Shown here piece after piece: positions 33,354 through 41,492 of a stretch of 45,468 bases of DNA; position 1 is the first letter of the stretch; the number at the start of each line of letters is the position of its first letter. Origin of the DNA: a bacterium. Its GTDB lineage: Bacteria; Calditrichota; Calditrichia; RBG-13-44-9; J042. The notes beneath the pieces were generated by a model that saw only the letters and a list, made by a program, of their open reading frames with translations, ran no database searches and was not told the origin of the DNA. The DNA lies in NCBI GenBank assembly GCA_015485355.1, contig WFTQ01000110.1, positions 1 through 45,468 of the forward strand, written 5' to 3'. Position numbers and translations under genes: made by a program.

Positions 33354-34406
33354 CTACATCGCAATTGTTTCCCAGATGGTTAAAACCAGAGTGATAATCA
33401 GCGTCAAGCCGCCGACGGCAAAACTGGTTTTGATCTGGGTTTCCTTGTTGCGCGCAATTAGGGGTTCGATGAAAGGCCAGAACGTCATGGCCACCATGAA
33501 AGCCGCGGTAAGGTATATGCCCAGCTTTAGCGGCACCAGCTTGAGAAACCGGTAAGTGGGATAAAAGTACCACTCCGGTTTAATATGAGCCGGGGTGACC
33601 GTAGGATCGGCCGGCACTCCGATACCCGGCGGTAAAATGACGGTCAAAGTGCTGAGCAATGTGAGCAAGAACAGGCTGGCAATGATGATTTTGTAGAAAT
33701 GATGGGGATAAAAAGAATAATAGCCCTTAGGAAAGCCCTCGGGTTCGGAGACCCCGTGAAGCCGTAGAATAACAATGTGCAGCATGATCAAAAAGATCAG
33801 CACCGGGGGCAAGAACCCGACATGGATGTAGTAAAAACGGGTCAGGGTATTGGCGGTGACCTCTTCTCCACCCCGCAGAAACAGGAATATCCATTGCCCG
33901 ATAAGGGGAACTTCTCTGATCAGGTTGGTTCCCACCGTTGTGGCCCAATAGCTAAGTTGGTTGTATGTCAACGAGTACCCGGTAAAAGCCAGACCCAGGG
34001 TGACCAGAAACAGCATTACCCCGATGATCCAGTTCAGTTCTCTGGGTTTTTGGTACGCCCGGGTAAAGAACACCCGAGTCATGTGCAATAGCAGGGCAAT
34101 AATCATTAAATTGGAGCCCCAACGATGCAGTCCCCGCACCCAGAACCCCACACGCACGTCCTGGGTAATATGCCGGATGCTTTCGTACGCCATTTCGGGA
34201 GAGGGCACAAAATAAAACATCAACAGAATGCCCGTGATAATCTGAAAACCGGCCAGGATCAAGGGAGTGGCTCCCATACAAAAGAACCACTTCTTCATAT
34301 GAACCGGAATGGGTTCTTTAATAAAAATGCGTTCGTTAAACTCCACGAATTTTTGATAATCGATGGGAAAACGTTCTTTCAACCAGTCTTTCCAGCTCAT
34401 GTCCAT
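33354..34406 (-). CDS. Cytochrome b of a menaquinol/b6-type Rieske complex
   Basis: The 350-residue protein combines the four-helix cytochrome b core and a subunit-IV-like part with the Qo motif PEWY at 277-280. Heme-ligand pairs are His94/His108 and His195/His210; the 14-residue spacing of the second pair is of the b6 type. Cys43, in WFFCMGA, sits where cytochrome b6 and Bacillus QcrB bind the extra heme ci covalently. The protein would oxidise menaquinol and pass electrons to the Rieske protein. It overlaps the Rieske stop codon by 10 bases; ATG 34400 is an alternative start. No cytochrome c1 or f gene is next to it; the octaheme HAO gene follows. Confidence 0.93.
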   Translation of the reverse strand: MDMSWKDWLKERFPIDYQKFVEFNERIFIKEPIPVHMKKWFFCMGATPLILAGFQIITGILLMFYFVPSPEMAYESIRHITQDVRVGFWVRGLHRWGSNLMIIALLLHMTRVFFTRAYQKPRELNWIIGVMLFLVTLGLAFTGYSLTYNQLSYWATTVGTNLIREVPLIGQWIFLFLRGGEEVTANTLTRFYYIHVGFLPPVLIFLIMLHIVILRLHGVSEPEGFPKGYYSFYPHHFYKIIIASLFLLTLLSTLTVILPPGIGVPADPTVTPAHIKPEWYFYPTYRFLKLVPLKLGIYLTAAFMVAMTFWPFIEPLIARNKETQIKTSFAVGGLTLIITLVLTIWETIAM

Positions 34407-34861
34407 GGCCCCCTAATTTTCTCTTCCACGTAGATAAACACCAATTTTTTATCCACCTCGACTTTGAATTCATCCAGTGGGCGTGGGGGCGGACCACTCA
34501 CCACGGTGCCGTCTTTGTCGAACACGCCCTTGTGGCAGGGACAATAAAAACGCCCTTTTTCCTCTTCCCAACGGACGATGCACCCCAGATGGGTGCAAAT
34601 CCCCGAAAACACTTTATATCCCGAATCCAGGTGCACCACATAGACGGGCTTTCGGCCAATGGCAATTTTTTTGGCCTTTCCTATGGGGATCTCGCTCTCT
34701 TTACTGACCAGGTATTTGTGGTATTTTTTCTTTTCCAGCGGAGGGAAGAGGTAGAGCACCACGTTGCGCAAAAATCCCAGAATCGCCAGGGTTAACGCCC
34801 CAAGGATGCCAAAGTTCTTTAAAAAACTTCTCCGGGATTGTTTTGCCTCTTCTTTACTCAT
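34397..34861 (-). CDS. Rieske iron-sulfur protein
   Basis: The 154-residue protein has a twin-arginine-like start (SRRSFLKN, residues 9-16) and one membrane helix (about 18-40). Its Rieske fold carries the [2Fe-2S] ligands Cys89/His91 in CTHLGC and Cys107/His110 in CPCHKG; Cys94 and Cys109 would form the stabilising disulfide. It transfers electrons from quinol at the cytochrome b Qo site to a c-type cytochrome in the periplasm. AGGAGG lies seven bases before its ATG, inside the end of napH, which it overlaps by 8 bases. Confidence 0.95.
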   Translation of the reverse strand: MSKEEAKQSRRSFLKNFGILGALTLAILGFLRNVVLYLFPPLEKKKYHKYLVSKESEIPIGKAKKIAIGRKPVYVVHLDSGYKVFSGICTHLGCIVRWEEEKGRFYCPCHKGVFDKDGTVVSGPPPRPLDEFKVEVDKKLVFIYVEEKIRGPWT

Positions 34862-35762
34862 TATTCACCTCCTTTTTTGACCTCTCTGTTTTCGATGCCG
34901 ATTCGCCGACGGCGATCTTTGTTCGGCCATGGGATGTGAAACCCAAAACCAGTGCCCGACCCCATTGCCGGCAAACGACCACACATTCGCCACAATTCAT
35001 ACAATAGGGGTAAATGTCCGCTCGTCGGGGATCCAGGTGGAACGGACAGGCATTGCTGCAGGGTTTGTGGGATCCCCGAACCCTGCAGGCTTGACATTTT
35101 TGGGGGAAATATTGCACCCGTAACGTCCTTCGGTGCATGGCCAATGCCAGGGTGGCTCCCACGGGACAGATATACTTACACCAGAACCGCGAGCGGGTCC
35201 CTACCTCTAGAACCAGCAGAATCCCCACCAGCACGATTTCGATTCCCACGCTGTTTTGAACAATCCAATCGGACAACTGGCCGGAAATCAATCCTGGCAT
35301 GGAAAGGTAGGTCATCAGCGGTACCCCCAGGATAGTCATTATCACCAGGATGCCGGCAAAGATCACCCAGTAGCGGTAAGCCGGCGGGTTGGTGAATCGG
35401 ACACGGGTTCGCGCCGGCAAGCATTTTTCCCCGATCTTTTGAGCAAATTCCCCCAGTAGATTAAAAGGGCACATCCAGCTGCAGAACACTTTTCCCAGAA
35501 AGGCGGCCAACAGAAAGGGAACGGCGGCGGCTATCAACCAGGGAAAAGCAAATTGACCCGTAAGCAGGATCCCTTGAATCACCAAGGCCGGATCCATTAC
35601 GGTCAATTGACCGATCGAAAAGCTATAGAGCGTTCCTGCAACGGCATGGATGCCGGAGGTATTCAGCAGAGGAACGCCCACCAGCACGGCCAGTACCAGC
35701 CATTGACAGACGCGGCGGTACCGGTGCATATGCCGATTGAGGTGCTGGATAGGATCGGTCAT
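34854..35762 (-). CDS. napH: NapH-type membrane quinol dehydrogenase subunit
   Basis: The chosen start (ATG 35762, AGGA eight bases upstream) gives 302 residues; a longer in-frame reading would overlap the preceding gene. The protein has four to five membrane helices, the two CxxxCP motifs typical of NapH (Cys94/98 and Cys195/199, in CSWMCP and CKYICP) and two C-terminal [4Fe-4S] clusters (Cys223/226/235/239 and Cys254/257/260/264). NapH works with NapG to carry electrons from menaquinol to periplasmic nitrate reductase. It begins four bases after the napG-like gene. The C-terminal clusters are predicted to face the cytoplasm. Confidence 0.92.
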   Translation of the reverse strand: MTDPIQHLNRHMHRYRRVCQWLVLAVLVGVPLLNTSGIHAVAGTLYSFSIGQLTVMDPALVIQGILLTGQFAFPWLIAAAVPFLLAAFLGKVFCSWMCPFNLLGEFAQKIGEKCLPARTRVRFTNPPAYRYWVIFAGILVIMTILGVPLMTYLSMPGLISGQLSDWIVQNSVGIEIVLVGILLVLEVGTRSRFWCKYICPVGATLALAMHRRTLRVQYFPQKCQACRVRGSHKPCSNACPFHLDPRRADIYPYCMNCGECVVVCRQWGRALVLGFTSHGRTKIAVGESASKTERSKKEVNNE

Positions 35763-35766
35763 TTCA

Positions 35767-36273
35767 TCAATCCTCAAAATGTCGACTAAAAACCCGAATG
35801 GATGCCGGCTCTGTGGGACACACATTTTCGCAAATACCGCATCCCACGCATTTTTCCGGATGGACCACGGGATAAATCTCCTCCTTAAGGGTAATGGCTT
35901 CTCGATAAATGGGACAGCGCTCGTAACAGGCGCGGCACAAAACGCCATTGTAGGGTAAGCAACCGGCCGTATTGATCGTTGCGGTGCCCATCTTCACCTC
36001 GGCCATCTCGGTGATGGGCTCCAGGGCATCGGTCGGGCAAACAGCCGGACATTTCAGACACAGGTAACAAGGGACTTGCCGGGGATAAATGACCGGGGTA
36101 CCCATTTTCAATCCCCATTCCCCATGCGTCATCCGAATCGTCCCATAAGGGCATACCTGAGCGCATTTGCGGCATCGGATACAAAGCCGCTGGAAGACGG
36201 CCTCCGGCAGAGCGCCCGGCGGACGCAAAGGGGGGTGAAGATTTGCCAGCTTTTTCAGTAACCGCCAGATCAT
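35767..36273 (-). CDS. napG: NapG-like four-cluster ferredoxin without Tat signal
   Basis: The 168-residue protein binds four [4Fe-4S] clusters through motifs at Cys31-41, Cys69-79, Cys105-120 and Cys142-152, the arrangement of NapG/NapF ferredoxins. NapG normally has a twin-arginine leader and acts in the periplasm with NapH; here the N-terminus is short and basic without RR, so export is doubtful. It could be a cytoplasmic partner of NapH or act in NapA maturation, like NapF. GAGGG precedes the ATG. It lies four bases before napH. Confidence 0.85.
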   Translation of the reverse strand: MIWRLLKKLANLHPPLRPPGALPEAVFQRLCIRCRKCAQVCPYGTIRMTHGEWGLKMGTPVIYPRQVPCYLCLKCPAVCPTDALEPITEMAEVKMGTATINTAGCLPYNGVLCRACYERCPIYREAITLKEEIYPVVHPEKCVGCGICENVCPTEPASIRVFSRHFED

Positions 36274-36295
36274 ACCCTCTGCTGCTCCCCCTAAA

Positions 36296-36565
36296 TTATT
36301 CCACGGGTGGGTACGGCTCCTGATCCGGTACCTCGTCCTCGAAATTGATATACGCCGGAAATACCCCGATTACACCCTCGATGGAACGGCTGATGCGATT
36401 GGAAAGCCGCTCCAAACCACTCGTGGATTCGGATTCCAACACCGCAATGATGTTATTGTCTTTATGCACGCCGTAGGTGGTTACCTGCGACAACCGTTTC
36501 AGTGCCTGCAACACCTCCGATGTTTTCTCCGGTAAAGTTACCACCACAACACCAGCAATGGGCAT
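36296..36565 (-). CDS. napD: NapD chaperone
   Basis: NapD is the cytoplasmic chaperone that binds the Tat leader of NapA and delays its export until the molybdenum cofactor is loaded. The 89-residue protein has the ferredoxin-like beta-alpha-beta pattern, with AGVVVVTLPEK at the start, VLQALKRL, and IIAVLESES, and the usual length. GGAGG precedes the ATG at 36565. It is three bases after the upstream ferredoxin gene. Confidence 0.92.
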   Translation of the reverse strand: MPIAGVVVVTLPEKTSEVLQALKRLSQVTTYGVHKDNNIIAVLESESTSGLERLSNRISRSIEGVIGVFPAYINFEDEVPDQEPYPPVE

Positions 36566-36568
36566 CGC

Positions 36569-37210
36569 TTACGCCTCCCTTTTTTCGGGTTTGGGAAAGG
36601 ATGGGTCTGTCTGTCGATCTTCGGGGACAGGCTGCGGCACGGCCGGCGCTCGAATTGCGATGGCCGGAGGATCCTGCACACACACCATCACACATATGCC
36701 GCACCCCGTGCAGTGTTCCGGGGCAATGGTGAGTCGTCCCCGAACGTCCCTGTAAACGGCCCGCCCCATGTGGGGACAGTGGTTCAGACAGGTCTGGCAA
36801 AAACCCTGTTGTTCGTCCAGACAGGTGGAAGCGTCGAATTCCGCAGTCCCCAATTTGAAACGGGTTTTCCAATGGCCCAGGGCCCCCGATGCACAGGCCT
36901 GAATGCAGGGAAAATCGTGGCACAGGTAACAGGCTTGTTGGCGGGGATCGATCATCGGATATCCAAACAACGGGCTCGCTTCATCCTGGCACACGCGAAG
37001 GGCGAAATGGGGGCAGGCGGTTACGCAGGCATGGCATCGGCTACAGGCCGAAAGAAAGGATCGGCAATCCCTCGCCCCCGGTGGCAACAGAACCGACTCC
37101 GCTCGTGGGGAAAGACCCTCCGCCTGAGCTTCCGCCACACCCTGCCGAATCCAACCCAACACTTCCTTAAAAAAGGCTTTTCGGGTGATCGATTTTTCCA
37201 ATGGGTCCAT
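36569..37210 (-). CDS. Second four-cluster ferredoxin (NapF/NapG-like)
   Basis: The 213-residue protein carries four [4Fe-4S] motifs: Cys56-66, Cys94-106, Cys130-145 and Cys167-177. The start MDPLEKSITRKAFFKE resembles NapF or the post-leader region of NapG, but there is no Tat leader. The C-terminal tail is Pro-rich and charged. A duplicate of the downstream NapG-like protein or a NapF homologue aiding NapA assembly are both possible. It follows napA after a strong terminator-like hairpin at 37237-37274. Confidence 0.8.
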   Translation of the reverse strand: MDPLEKSITRKAFFKEVLGWIRQGVAEAQAEGLSPRAESVLLPPGARDCRSFLSACSRCHACVTACPHFALRVCQDEASPLFGYPMIDPRQQACYLCHDFPCIQACASGALGHWKTRFKLGTAEFDASTCLDEQQGFCQTCLNHCPHMGRAVYRDVRGRLTIAPEHCTGCGICVMVCVQDPPAIAIRAPAVPQPVPEDRQTDPSFPKPEKREA

Positions 37211-37236
37211 CTTTCTTGCCTCTGGCTTCAGGGTTT

Positions 37237-37274
37237 AAAGAAAAGGGTGAGGGGTTGGTCGACTCCCCTCACCC
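37237..37274 (-). terminator. Intrinsic terminator between napA and the ferredoxin gene
   Basis: On the minus strand a perfect 10-bp stem, GGGTGAGGGG and CCCCTCACCC (37265-37274 with 37245-37254), with a 10-base loop is followed by TTTTCTTT (37237-37244). It starts 20 bases after the napA stop codon and leaves only 26 bases to the next ATG. Downstream genes must depend on read-through or an internal promoter. Confidence 0.85.
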
Positions 37275-37293
37275 CCCGGAGGAGCGTCCGGCA

Positions 37294-39564
37294 TCAGGCC
37301 TTATAAATGCGCGCTGCAGCCACTTTGTACTCCGGTTCTTTGGAACCGGGGTCAAAGGCATCGATGGTCAGCAGATTGGCCAGCCATTCCTTCCAGTGCC
37401 AGGGGATAAACAGGGTGCCTGGCTCGGGGCGGTCGATGACCCGGGCCTCGATTTCCAACTTCCCCCTTCGGGTTTCCACGACCACGGTATCCCGATTGGC
37501 AATGCCCAGCTTCCGGGCATCCTGGGGATGAATTTCCACATAGGCTCGGGGCACCGCACGGGCCAGCTCCAGCACCGCCCGCGTCATGGTTCCGGTGTGC
37601 CAGTGTTCCAGTACCCTTCCGGTGGTCAACGCGTAGGGAAAATCTTTGTCCGTGGGTTCCGCCGGGGGTTTGGCGGGACGGGCCCAAACCACGGCCTTTC
37701 CGTCCGGTTTGCCGTAAAAATACATCCGACGCCCTTTCTTTTTCTCCTCCGGCAGCTCATCAAAGAAGGGATCGCCCTGGGTATACCGTTTGTAAGTACC
37801 CGGATGCGTTTCGCTGGGCACCGGCCAGACCAACCCTCGCTCTTTCTTCAACCGGGCATACGTGGCGCCGCTCAAATCCATATCCCGCCCTTTGGTCAGG
37901 CTGATATATTCGTTCCAGATATCCTCGGCGGTGCGATACTTTTCAAATTCTTTTTTGAATCCCATGCGCATGGCCAGATCGCGTAGAATCCAAGCGTCCC
38001 ATCGCGCTTCTCCCATGGGCTGAAGCACCTGCGGCATGTACTGCGATCGGCGCTCCGTACACCCATATACCCCTTCCTTTTCGGCCCAGAAGGCCGCCGG
38101 CAGGAGCACATCGGCAAAATCGGAAGTGGCCGTGGGGTAAAACGATTCCGCCAGCACCACAAATTGCTCTTTCAGGCCCTTCCAGAATTTTTGGGCATAG
38201 GGGAGGGACTGCGCCGGATTGGTACACATGATGTAGATGCCCTTGATTTTACCCTCGTTCAGGGCTTCAAACATGGCGATGGTATGTTTGCCGGGCTTGG
38301 GTTGAATGTTGCCGACCGGCACGCCCCAGACTTTTGCCACCTCCTCGCGATGTTTGGGATTGGTCACCTTCCGATGTCCGGGCAGCAAGTGACACAAGCC
38401 ACCCCCTTCACGCACACCACCGCAGGCATTGGGCTGACCGGTTAGAGAGAACGGATCGCTACCGGGCACCCCGATCTTGCCGGTGAGCAGATGCAGGTTA
38501 TGAATTAAATTATTGGCCCATACACCGCGCGTCCGCTGGTTGATCCCCATCGTCCACATGCTCATGGCGGTTTTCGCCTGTCCAAACATGCGGGCCGCCT
38601 TGATGATGTCGCCTGCCGGCACACCACTAATGGCCTCCGCCTTTTCCGGGGTGTAGTCTTCCAGAAATTGCTGATAGGCCTCAAAAGTAATGTCCTTGCC
38701 GTCGTTGCTCTTAAAATTCACATGGTTTTTAATGAAATCCAGATCCGCATATCCCTCTTTGATGATCACATGGGCCATGGCATGCAGCACGGCCAGATCC
38801 CAACCCGGTTTGGGGAACAGGTGTATGTCCGCCACCTGATCGGTTGGAGTTTTGCGGGGATCGATAATCAGGATTTTCACGGTGGGATTTTTGGTTTTAT
38901 GGCGGACGATGCGCTCAAAAATAATCGGGTGGCACTCGGCAGTATTGGAACCGACCAGCAGGAACAATTCCGCATGCTCAATGTCCTGATAGGTGCCGGC
39001 GGGTTCGTCCAGTCCCAGACTACTCAAATAGCCTCCCACCGCACTGGCCATGCACAAGCGGGGATTCCCTTCCATGTTGTTGGTGCCGATGCAGCCCTTA
39101 AAGAGCTTGTTAGCCATATACGTCTCTTCCGTTTCCGCCTGCCCGGAGCCATAAAACGCCAGGGCATCGGGCCCATCGGTCTTTCGGATCTCATTGAATC
39201 GCCGGGCCACATAGTCCAACGCCTCATCCCAGCTCACCCGCTCGAATTTGCCGTTGCGTTTGATCATGGGATACAGCAGGCGGGTCTTGGCATAGATGAC
39301 TTTGTGCAGGAAAAACCCTTTCACGCAAATGTGGCCTTTGTTAATCGGGTTTTTCAGATCGCCCTTGATGGCCACCACCTTATCCCCTTTCTTGCCAATC
39401 ATCACACCACATCCCGTCCCACAAAAGCGGCATACGGATTTCTCCCAGGATACGGCATCGGCGAACAGTTTATTATCCATGCCGGGAATAAGGTTCACGC
39501 CGATGCTGGCCGCCGCCGCAGCCGCTGCCGAGGCTTTTAAAAATTCTCTTCGTTTTAAAGGCAT
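37294..39564 (-). CDS. napA: Periplasmic nitrate reductase catalytic subunit NapA
   Basis: NapA reduces nitrate to nitrite at a molybdenum bis-MGD centre. The 756-residue protein has a Tat leader (KRREFLKA, residues 4-11, then an Ala-rich h-region), the [4Fe-4S] ligands Cys45, Cys48, Cys52 and Cys80, and the molybdenum ligand Cys171 in RLCMASAVGG. The C-terminal molydopterin-binding region contains ALTTGRVLEHWHTGTMTR. AGGAGG precedes ATG 39564; an upstream start at 39627 would precede the Tat leader with a non-native extension. Length is close to monomeric NapA of Desulfovibrio. It follows napM by 10 bases. Formate dehydrogenase is a relative, but the Cys ligand context and the nap neighbours favour nitrate. 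Confidence 0.95.
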   Translation of the reverse strand: MPLKRREFLKASAAAAAAASIGVNLIPGMDNKLFADAVSWEKSVCRFCGTGCGVMIGKKGDKVVAIKGDLKNPINKGHICVKGFFLHKVIYAKTRLLYPMIKRNGKFERVSWDEALDYVARRFNEIRKTDGPDALAFYGSGQAETEETYMANKLFKGCIGTNNMEGNPRLCMASAVGGYLSSLGLDEPAGTYQDIEHAELFLLVGSNTAECHPIIFERIVRHKTKNPTVKILIIDPRKTPTDQVADIHLFPKPGWDLAVLHAMAHVIIKEGYADLDFIKNHVNFKSNDGKDITFEAYQQFLEDYTPEKAEAISGVPAGDIIKAARMFGQAKTAMSMWTMGINQRTRGVWANNLIHNLHLLTGKIGVPGSDPFSLTGQPNACGGVREGGGLCHLLPGHRKVTNPKHREEVAKVWGVPVGNIQPKPGKHTIAMFEALNEGKIKGIYIMCTNPAQSLPYAQKFWKGLKEQFVVLAESFYPTATSDFADVLLPAAFWAEKEGVYGCTERRSQYMPQVLQPMGEARWDAWILRDLAMRMGFKKEFEKYRTAEDIWNEYISLTKGRDMDLSGATYARLKKERGLVWPVPSETHPGTYKRYTQGDPFFDELPEEKKKGRRMYFYGKPDGKAVVWARPAKPPAEPTDKDFPYALTTGRVLEHWHTGTMTRAVLELARAVPRAYVEIHPQDARKLGIANRDTVVVETRRGKLEIEARVIDRPEPGTLFIPWHWKEWLANLLTIDAFDPGSKEPEYKVAAARIYKA

Positions 39565-39574
39565 GTTGGACCTC

Positions 39575-39955
39575 CTATTTAATTGTCGATTCATGCAATT
39601 GCAATGTGTGACCGGGATGACAATCAAAACAGCTGGTCACGTTAAGCTTGGTGAAGTCCACGGAATATCCATCGTGGCAGCCGGCACATTTGGCCGTGGT
39701 GGGCTTGATTTCAAAATCCACGGTACCGTCCCCATGGCACATATAACAGCCAAAATTCATGAACCCATGCTTGCTGCCCCGCCATTCGGTCACAATTTCG
39801 GGCGTTTCCTCCGCATGGCAATCCATGCAGCTCACATCGAACTCCACATCCGGATGCTTTTCGCCCTGAGTGCCCTCGGGTATCGCAAAAGACAACCCAA
39901 TAAACAAAATGCTCAGGGCCAATACGCCAAAGAGGGTGAGGAGATGATTTTTCAT
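39575..39955 (-). CDS. napM: NapM-type tetraheme cytochrome c
   Basis: The 126-residue protein has a signal peptide (about 1-24) and four CxxCH motifs at residues 43, 70, 90 and 109. Small tetraheme cytochromes named NapM are encoded next to napA in Desulfovibrio-type nap clusters, where they are thought to deliver electrons to NapA. This would fill the role of NapB or NapC, neither of which is seen here. GAGG precedes the ATG. It lies 70 bases after the porin gene, with a hairpin between. Confidence 0.9.
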   Translation of the reverse strand: MKNHLLTLFGVLALSILFIGLSFAIPEGTQGEKHPDVEFDVSCMDCHAEETPEIVTEWRGSKHGFMNFGCYMCHGDGTVDFEIKPTTAKCAGCHDGYSVDFTKLNVTSCFDCHPGHTLQLHESTIK

Positions 39956-39988
39956 TGTTCTACCTCGCGGTTTTGATTGACAATAAAG

Positions 39989-40012
39989 GGGAAGGGCACC
40001 CCGACCCTTCCC
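39989..40012 (-). other. Hairpin between porin and napM
   Basis: GGGAAGGG (39989-39996) and CCCTTCCC (40005-40012) form an 8-bp stem with an 8-base loop, followed on the minus strand by CTTTATTG. The downstream run is only partly U-rich, so this may be a weak terminator or a processing/stability hairpin that lets the porin transcript exceed that of the nap genes. Confidence 0.5.
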
Positions 40013-40025
40013 GGTGATTTTTGAA

Positions 40026-41492
40026 TTAAAACTTATACGTAATGGTCGCTTTTAATTCCCAGGCCGTTCCCTTATAGGTATTCGTACCGTTGATCAGAAA
40101 AGCGGCCGCATCGCCCGGAAAGAACCAGCCACCCCGCAGGGTCAGATCCAATTCCTTATACATCTTGTGGGAAATCTTAAAATCCACTTCCTGACCCAAA
40201 TCGGTGGCGGTTTCCGAATAATCGGGATTCCCCTCGGCATCCCATTTCGGTATGGGCTGGGTGGCCTTAAGGTAGTTGTAAGAAAGGAACAAAGACGTAT
40301 TCGGGATCGGCTTAAAGGTGGTGTTTAACTGGATGATCGTGGTGTTCTCCAGCTCGCGATACCCCCGCACATTGGGGGCTCCCAGCCCCTGAGGGGTGAT
40401 GCCTTCTTCGTCGGGCATAATGGAATCTTCCCATACCTCGGTAATGTAAAAGAAGCCGGAAGTGCGCAGCTTGTTCACATTCCCTTTTCCGCTGGTTAAA
40501 TCGTCATCACCGGAACCCATGCCAAATACGGCGCCGACCGATACCTTATCCGTTGCTGCATAGGTGGTCTTCAGGTAAATATTGTAGCCGCTGAGGTCCC
40601 CATTGTTGATGTCCCACATCTGCTTTTTCCCATGGGTGGTATTCTTGATTTTATCCTTTCCCGTCAGGTAGTCCAGCTCCCCTTTAACCGTCCATTTGTC
40701 CTTTTTAAAGGTTCCCGCCACGCCTACGGTCATCAAAGTGCTGATTTGGGGCGAAAAACGGGTCTTAAAGAATTGTAAATGATCGGGGACGTAGGCATTG
40801 TTATCGGCTATGGAAGCATCCCAATAGTACATGCCATACAGATCGTAGGTCAGCACCTCGGAGGCGTTGTTCATATTCAGGATGAACATGTGAGCATCCC
40901 GGGCATCGGTATAACCGCGCGCATCGGGCGAATACACCCGTTCATCGCTCAAGGCATCCACACCTTCGGAAACTTTGGCCCAGCTAAAGGTCACCTTTTT
41001 ACCTATCACCCTGTTCAAATCGAACTGAATCCCATCGTAATTATTGTCCACCATGATCCGGTTGCCCAGACCGTACCACATCCGGCCGACCCGAACATCA
41101 ATGGGGGTGTTGGGAACGGTGAATTCCACATACGCCTGATCTACATGCACCAGGAAGTTGGTATCCTTGAAATCGAACAGGGAACTTCCGCCGCGGGTCT
41201 GGGTTCGCTGAACACTGCGGAGCGCGTTATCGATGCCCCACCAGCCCTGAGCAAGGTCCATGCGGGTGACAAATCGTAGATTGTCATTCACCGCCCCTAC
41301 CACTTTAAAGCGAAGCATTTGCACTACATAATTGTCGTTGTAATTTTCGTTCGCCTTTCCTTTCTTCCCGAACCAGAAATCGTGTTGCGACTGTCCCCAT
41401 GCCGTGTACACACCGCTCACTTTAAATTCCGTGGCGAACGTAACCGTTATGAAGGTTAACAGGGTGATGACGATGGCTATGGCGTGTCTCAT
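40026..41492 (-). CDS. Outer-membrane beta-barrel porin
   Basis: The 488-residue protein has a signal peptide (about 1-20), alternating amphipathic strands rich in aromatic and charged residues, and the C-terminal Phe (TITYKF) recognised by the barrel-assembly machinery. AGGAGG is placed seven bases before ATG 41492; a start six codons earlier would include the ribosome site. It is the first gene of the nap transcript, so nitrate/nitrite passage across the outer membrane is the likely job. Exact family not identified. Confidence 0.82.
   Translation of the reverse strand: MRHAIAIVITLLTFITVTFATEFKVSGVYTAWGQSQHDFWFGKKGKANENYNDNYVVQMLRFKVVGAVNDNLRFVTRMDLAQGWWGIDNALRSVQRTQTRGGSSLFDFKDTNFLVHVDQAYVEFTVPNTPIDVRVGRMWYGLGNRIMVDNNYDGIQFDLNRVIGKKVTFSWAKVSEGVDALSDERVYSPDARGYTDARDAHMFILNMNNASEVLTYDLYGMYYWDASIADNNAYVPDHLQFFKTRFSPQISTLMTVGVAGTFKKDKWTVKGELDYLTGKDKIKNTTHGKKQMWDINNGDLSGYNIYLKTTYAATDKVSVGAVFGMGSGDDDLTSGKGNVNKLRTSGFFYITEVWEDSIMPDEEGITPQGLGAPNVRGYRELENTTIIQLNTTFKPIPNTSLFLSYNYLKATQPIPKWDAEGNPDYSETATDLGQEVDFKISHKMYKELDLTLRGGWFFPGDAAAFLINGTNTYKGTAWELKATITYKF

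Noticed and set aside
34854-35948. 364-residue version of NapH
   Set aside because: The extra 62 residues overlap the NapG-like gene in another frame; ATG 35762 has a ribosome site and gives the normal NapH length.
37294-39564. Formate dehydrogenase instead of NapA
   Set aside because: The molybdenum ligand is an ordinary Cys codon and the neighbours (napD, napM, napH) are nap genes.
37294-39627. Longer NapA starting at 39627
   Set aside because: It would place 21 residues before the Tat leader and overlap napM; ATG 39564 has AGGAGG at the right distance.
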